A DNA stretch of 7,920 nucleotides from Spirochaetaceae bacterium (lineage in GTDB: Bacteria > Spirochaetota > Spirochaetia > Treponematales > Breznakiellaceae): NCBI GenBank assembly GCA_031278575.1, contig JAITKD010000229.1, positions 1-7,920 of the forward strand. Reading direction: 5' to 3'. Position numbers and translations under genes: made by a program. Positions 4,863 through 7,920 of this stretch are shown in pieces (position 1 is the stretch's first letter; each line of letters opens with the position of its first letter). The notes under the pieces were generated by a model. The model worked only from the letters and a program-made list of their open reading frames with translations. It was not told where the DNA came from and did no database searches.

Positions 4863-6917
4863 CTAGGCGCCCCGTTTGAGCAGGAGGGCGGCGTCTTCTT
4901 TAAAATCGGCGCTGATCACCTGTTCCCGGAGGGTTTCATCCTTGAGGACAGATCCGATGGCGGCAAGAAATTGGATATGGGGGCCGCTGGTTTTTTTGGG
5001 GGAGATCACCAGGATAAAGAGCCGGGATTTTTCACCGTCCAGGGATTCAAAATCAACCCCTTCTTTTTTGATCCCCACCGCCACACATATATCCGTTACC
5101 GCATCGCTTTTGCCGTGGGGCAGGGCTATACCGTGTTCCATGCCGGTACTCATGGTTTTTTCCCGCCGTAGCACGTCCCCCAGGGCCTCATCCCGGTCCA
5201 GGAGTTTCCCCTGGGAATCCAGGAGGTCCACCAATTCCGTGATGATCTGCTCCTTGGTATTCCCCCGGAGATCCAGGATGATACAATCGGGGGTGATCAG
5301 GGAAAGAACCTCCTCCCGGCTCCGGCCTTGCAGATTGGAAATTTCCTGTTTCATCGCCTTGGGGTTCGATGAATTTTTTAGTTTTTGTATGGTATCATGC
5401 AGGCCCAGGATAACCTCGTACACGGCGGTTTTTACCAAGGGCATATCCACCTGACTGGTTTCTATGGTTACGGTACTTTCCTTTTTGGTGATGGAAAGGG
5501 CAATATCCCCCTTCCGGGCCTGGGAGAGGCCCTCGTCGATATTCATCATCTGCACGTAAAATCCCTCGGCCTTGAGGTCCTTGAGGAGGGTGTCGAGGAC
5601 CATACCGGCGATCTCATCGGAGTGGAATTCCCAGACCGCCGCGGCGGAATCATCCCCCTTCACGGGTTTTTTGGTCCCGGGGCCGGAAATTTTGAGGAAA
5701 GCGCTTAACAGCGGGGGCGCGGCCAGGGTGGTAACCAGGGTCATGAGGATGATCACCGCGAAAAGCTGGTTGTCCAGGACCCCCGAAGCAAGGCCGATAC
5801 CGGCGATGATCAGGGCCACCTCTCCCCGGGGGACCATCCCCGCCCCTATCCGCAGGGCCCCCCGGCCGTTAAAGCCCAGGAGCAGGGCCGGACCGCCGCA
5901 GCCGGCTATTTTCGCCAGGATCGCCCCGGCGGTGTACAGGGCTCCAAAGATCAGCACCCTGAGGGAAAAAATCTCCCCCACATTGACCATCATCCCCATA
6001 ACCGCGAAAAAGACGGGAACGAAAAATTCGTACAGCCCCCGGATCCGCTCCTGAATAACGGCGGCAATATCGGTTTTGGAAAGGGAAAGCCCCGAAATAT
6101 AGGCGCCGATGATCATGGCCAGCCCCTGTTTTTCAAAAACCCCCGCCAGAATCAGGGCCAGGCCCAGGGCCAAGATGGAAAAATCAAAGCTGTGTTTAAA
6201 GAGTTTGAGGAAAAGGGCGATTTTTTTTGAAAAAATAAGCCCCAGGACGGTAAACCCCAGCCAGATACCCAGGGCTTTTCCGGCAATACCCAGGATTCCG
6301 GCGGCGTTTAAGGCCCCCCCGCCCCCGGTGATCGCCGCCACGATCCCTAAGACCACCGCCAGCATGATGATCCCCAGGACATCGTCGAATACCGCCGCGG
6401 CGAGGATCGTTACCCCCTCGGGAGAATCCATCCGTCTGTGGTCCGAGAGGATCCGGGCAGTGATACCCACGGAGGTGGCGGTGGAAAGGATCCCCAAAAA
6501 AAGGTGCCGGGGATCCATAAAGGAACCGTGGAGCAGGGCAGCCCCCGTAAGATCCCCAAGGGCAAAGGAAAAAACCGCCCCCCCGATACCAATGACCCCG
6601 CCGGCCAGGGAATACCGAAGGAAAAGCCCCAGATCCGTTTCCAGGCCGGAGGCAAAGAGCAGAATAATTGAAGCTACCGTGGCAAAGGCGTACAATTCGG
6701 CGCTGACCGCCAAGGCGCCCGGTTCCAGGGGGAAAAATCCCCGGGGAAAGCCCGGCAGGGCCAGCCCCCCCAGGGCGTAGGGGCCGATGATGACCCCCGA
6801 GAGGAGTTCCCCCAATACCGGGGGAATTCCCAGCCCTTTGGCCAGCCTGCCGCAGATACGGACCGCAAAGATGATAAAACCAAGCTGTAATACCAGTTCC
6901 GCCATCCGCTCACTCAT
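4863..6917 (-). CDS. CPA2-type cation/proton antiporter with C-terminal PTS EIIA domain
   Basis: Inner-membrane protein of 684 residues. Residues about 5-410 form a multi-helix monovalent cation:proton antiporter domain (Na_H_Exchanger, PF00999). Evidence includes P-P-V-L-G-E-L-L-S-G near the start, S-G-L-E-T-D, the paired acidic F-D178-D179-V-L-G-I in a membrane helix, and G-M-V-P-R-G-E-V-A late in the domain. A soluble segment of about 120 residues that I do not recognise (about 420-540) follows. The last 145 residues are a fructose/nitrogen-type EIIA domain, with H601 in G-I-A-L-P-H-G-K as the predicted phosphorylation site. This implies control of ion exchange by HPr-linked phosphorylation; transported ion and direction cannot be told from sequence. 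I chose the second ATG (6915-6917) because GAGGA at 6924-6928 lies 6 nt before it; the ATG at 6921-6923 directly abuts that GAGGA. It is downstream of the nitroreductase-like gene across 181 bp. Confidence 0.92.
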   Translation of the reverse strand: MSERMAELVLQLGFIIFAVRICGRLAKGLGIPPVLGELLSGVIIGPYALGGLALPGFPRGFFPLEPGALAVSAELYAFATVASIILLFASGLETDLGLFLRYSLAGGVIGIGGAVFSFALGDLTGAALLHGSFMDPRHLFLGILSTATSVGITARILSDHRRMDSPEGVTILAAAVFDDVLGIIMLAVVLGIVAAITGGGGALNAAGILGIAGKALGIWLGFTVLGLIFSKKIALFLKLFKHSFDFSILALGLALILAGVFEKQGLAMIIGAYISGLSLSKTDIAAVIQERIRGLYEFFVPVFFAVMGMMVNVGEIFSLRVLIFGALYTAGAILAKIAGCGGPALLLGFNGRGALRIGAGMVPRGEVALIIAGIGLASGVLDNQLFAVIILMTLVTTLAAPPLLSAFLKISGPGTKKPVKGDDSAAAVWEFHSDEIAGMVLDTLLKDLKAEGFYVQMMNIDEGLSQARKGDIALSITKKESTVTIETSQVDMPLVKTAVYEVILGLHDTIQKLKNSSNPKAMKQEISNLQGRSREEVLSLITPDCIILDLRGNTKEQIITELVDLLDSQGKLLDRDEALGDVLRREKTMSTGMEHGIALPHGKSDAVTDICVAVGIKKEGVDFESLDGEKSRLFILVISPKKTSGPHIQFLAAIGSVLKDETLREQVISADFKEDAALLLKRGA

Positions 6918-7098
6918 ACCCATTCCTCATTAAAAAATACTTCAATAGCCGGGCGGTTAAGGGCAAGGCAAAAGGGGAGCGCTTGAAAACGTAAGGGTTC
7001 GTATCGCGGTATAAAGCTCCCCTTGAGAAAAGTCTTGGACTATTCAGGAACCCCGCCGGTTCCCCGGACAATCCGCTCGAAACCGGGTTTCCCCCCAA
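6918..7098 (-). other. Structured spacer upstream of the antiporter gene
   Basis: This 181-bp gap follows the nitroreductase-like stop and precedes the antiporter start. It contains a 6-bp hairpin (GGAACC 7047-7052 / GGTTCC 7058-7063) and the longer-range pairing listed separately. I saw no confident promoter boxes. A TTG-initiated frame of 62 codons here lacks a ribosome binding site and looks non-coding. The region is either a terminator plus unseen promoter or a leader carried on a shared transcript. Confidence 0.4.
6972..7024 (-). repeat. 9-bp long-range stem in the antiporter leader
   Basis: On the minus strand AAGGGGAGC (7016-7024) pairs exactly with GCTCCCCTT (6972-6980), and TT follows the second arm at 6970-6971. 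The enclosed 35-nt loop is too long for a typical intrinsic terminator. The closed domain about 55 nt before the antiporter ATG could be a weak terminator or a leader structure. Only the pairing itself is directly seen. Confidence 0.35.
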
Positions 7099-7692
7099 TT
7101 ATTTATAGGTAACCATACGGTCCGGGGCATTCCTTCTTGAGGCGCTGCTTGCCGCATCGACGCCCGGCGGCAGACGCCCTATCCGCACCAGGGCCACGGC
7201 GCTGTGGCCGCCGGGAAGTCCTAATTCGGCCTTAAACCGGTTGTTTACGGCATCCATGGGACCGGTGTAGATCCGGGAGCCCAGCCCCAGGGCCTGGGCT
7301 GCCAGGTATATGCTTTGGGTCGCCAAGGCGCAGTCCAGGATTTCGGAACCGTTGGTTTTTCCGTCCCCGGCGGCGGAGATGATGATGAGGATATTCCCCT
7401 CGGGCATATTCGGGACGATTTTACTTGAAAGGGCCCGGTTCTGAACCACCGTAAAATGCCAAGGCTGGCGGTTACGGGCGCTGGGGGAGCGTATCCCCGC
7501 GGCAATGATGATATCCAGTTCTGTCTTGGTGATGTCCCCGGCAACGAAATTCGCGGCCCCATAGTGGTTGATGATGGGAGCCGCCTTCCCTGCGTCCTGG
7601 GCGCCCAGATCGGGGATCCCCCGTCCAAAACCGGGTATACCGGTGATTAATAACAGGAGCAGGATGCCTACCGGAGTTTTTTGTTTTTTCAT
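7099..7692 (-). CDS. Nitroreductase-family protein with N-terminal signal peptide
   Basis: The 197-residue protein has the nitroreductase fold (PF00881), a group of FMN-dependent NAD(P)H oxidoreductases. Evidence includes R-S-P-S-A-R-N-R-Q-P-W-H-F-T-V-V, which in relatives contacts FMN phosphate; I-L-D-C-A-L-A-T-Q-S-I-Y-L-A-A-Q-A-L-G-L-G-S, the central helix; and E-L-G-L-P-G-G-H-S-A-V-A-L-V-R-I-G. The N-terminus MKKQK followed by V-G-I-L-L-L-L-L-I-T-G-I looks like a cleavable signal peptide or an anchor, with no lipobox cysteine. Most family members are cytosolic, so export is unusual. The family's early R-x-S-x-R-x-F flavin motif is not evident. I start at ATG 7690-7692 because AGGAGG precedes it by 9 nt; the upstream TTG at 7711-7713 precedes and abuts that Shine-Dalgarno. 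Substrate unknown. Confidence 0.85.
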   Translation of the reverse strand: MKKQKTPVGILLLLLITGIPGFGRGIPDLGAQDAGKAAPIINHYGAANFVAGDITKTELDIIIAAGIRSPSARNRQPWHFTVVQNRALSSKIVPNMPEGNILIIISAAGDGKTNGSEILDCALATQSIYLAAQALGLGSRIYTGPMDAVNNRFKAELGLPGGHSAVALVRIGRLPPGVDAASSASRRNAPDRMVTYK

Positions 7693-7751
7693 AAATTCCC
7701 TCCTCCTGTTCAAAGTCCGGATAATACCCTAAAGACACCGCGGCGACTCAT

Positions 7752-7764
7752 TACCGATACGGTA
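7752..7764. promoter_or_regulatory. 5-3-5 dyad overlapping the nitroreductase -10 box
   Basis: TACCG and CGGTA arms flank ATA. The right arm coincides with the predicted -10 hexamer (7759-7764) of the minus-strand promoter, the classic place for a repressor operator. The dyad is short, so chance occurrence is possible; no regulator gene is in the window. Confidence 0.35.
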
Positions 7765-7787
7765 TTTATTTTTCTTTGGCTTGTCAA
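7759..7787 (-). promoter_or_regulatory. Predicted promoter for the nitroreductase-like gene
   Basis: A perfect TTGACA -35 lies on the minus strand at 7782-7787. At the ideal 17-nt spacing is TACCGT (7759-7764), a weak -10. A strong -35 with a poor -10 is typical of promoters under regulatory control. The leader would be about 60 nt to the ATG at 7692. No other promoter in the window has a consensus -35. Confidence 0.5.
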
Positions 7788-7818
7788 TACGCTTTAAATG
7801 CAGGGGGAAACCCGTAAA

Positions 7819-7838
7819 GCCCTCCCCGGAGGGAGGGC
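7819..7838 (-). terminator. Hairpin terminating the right-edge gene
   Basis: GCCCTCC (7819-7825) and GGAGGGC (7832-7838) are exact 7-bp GC-rich arms with a 6-nt loop. Read on the minus strand the stem is followed by TTTACGGGTTT, a poor but T-containing tail. It sits about 30 nt past the stop of the right-edge partial reading frame and upstream of the nitroreductase promoter, so it would insulate the two units. Confidence 0.5.
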
Positions 7839-7867
7839 CAGAAATGGTGACACTCCTGGCATTACTA

Positions 7868-7920
7868 TTACGGTTCAGCGTAGACAATGCCTTTTAATTC
7901 AGTTCCCGAACCCGGGATGG
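7868..7920 (-). CDS. 3' end of an unidentified gene running off the right edge
   Basis: The minus strand encodes IPGSGTELKGIVYAEP and then TAA at 7868-7870, open to the window edge. The other two minus-strand frames close within nine codons. The residue mix is protein-like, and a GC hairpin follows the stop at terminator distance. Sixteen codons are too few to assign a family, so identity is unknown and the call itself is tentative. Confidence 0.45.
   Translation of the reverse strand, partial: IPGSGTELKGIVYAEP

Noticed and set aside
6910..7098. 62-codon minus-strand frame overlapping the antiporter start
   Set aside because: Its start is TTG without a Shine-Dalgarno, and it resembles no known protein; its overlap with the antiporter start appears incidental.
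7693..7713. TTG start adding seven residues to the nitroreductase-like protein
   Set aside because: The added codons are the Shine-Dalgarno region itself; the internal ATG begins a normal signal peptide.
7844..7897. 17-residue plus-strand hydrophobic mini-ORF
   Set aside because: It overlaps the right-edge minus-strand frame and has no spaced ribosome binding site of its own; the purine-rich stretch nearby is the hairpin arm.
1..7920. CRISPR array, tRNA or rRNA genes, insertion-sequence ends
   Set aside because: No regularly spaced repeats, no cloverleaf or CCA-ended candidate, and no terminal inverted repeat with target duplication could be found by reading.

Overview
The window is a GC-rich bacterial chromosome segment with compact housekeeping genes. 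It most resembles a host-associated spirochete of the Treponema group, such as the termite-gut treponemes. That placement is an inference: it rests on the kind of REP-associated transposase-like protein present, the CPA2-type antiporter fused to a PTS EIIA domain, and recalled resemblance of the purine genes. No marker gene for taxonomy is present.

Layout, left to right. (1) Positions 1-858 are accessory DNA. They hold a minus-strand Y1/REP-associated transposase-like gene that has lost its HUH histidines and carries two palindromes inside its reading frame. A hairpin-bearing spacer follows, and then a 32-bp exact copy of the 3' end of guaA. (2) Positions 859-4054 hold guaA and purA, both on the minus strand with purA upstream. 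They encode the GMP-forming and AMP-forming branch enzymes that compete for IMP, and a 271-bp GC-rich, hairpin-rich spacer separates them. A good promoter lies in front of purA. (3) Positions 4183-4758 hold a plus-strand Uma2-family (DUF820) nuclease-like gene, divergent from purA, with its own promoter and a strong ribosome binding site. (4) Positions 4863-6917 hold a minus-strand cation/proton antiporter with a C-terminal phosphotransferase EIIA domain, convergent with the Uma2 gene across a long imperfect hairpin. (5) Positions 7099-7692 hold a minus-strand nitroreductase-fold protein with an apparent signal peptide. A TTGACA-type promoter precedes it, and a small dyad overlaps the -10 box. 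(6) At the right edge, the last 16 codons of a minus-strand reading frame are followed by a terminator-like hairpin.

The genes fall into two functional groups. purA and guaA jointly partition IMP into adenine and guanine nucleotides and probably share control. The antiporter-EIIA fusion would couple ion exchange to phosphotransferase signalling. The nitroreductase-like gene upstream of it may or may not be cotranscribed. The most notable signal is the duplicated guaA 3' end at 806-837 and 858-889. The 3' end of guaA is a known integration site for genomic islands, so the duplication looks like an attachment-site footprint or the scar of an excised element. I see no clearly new multi-gene system in this window.
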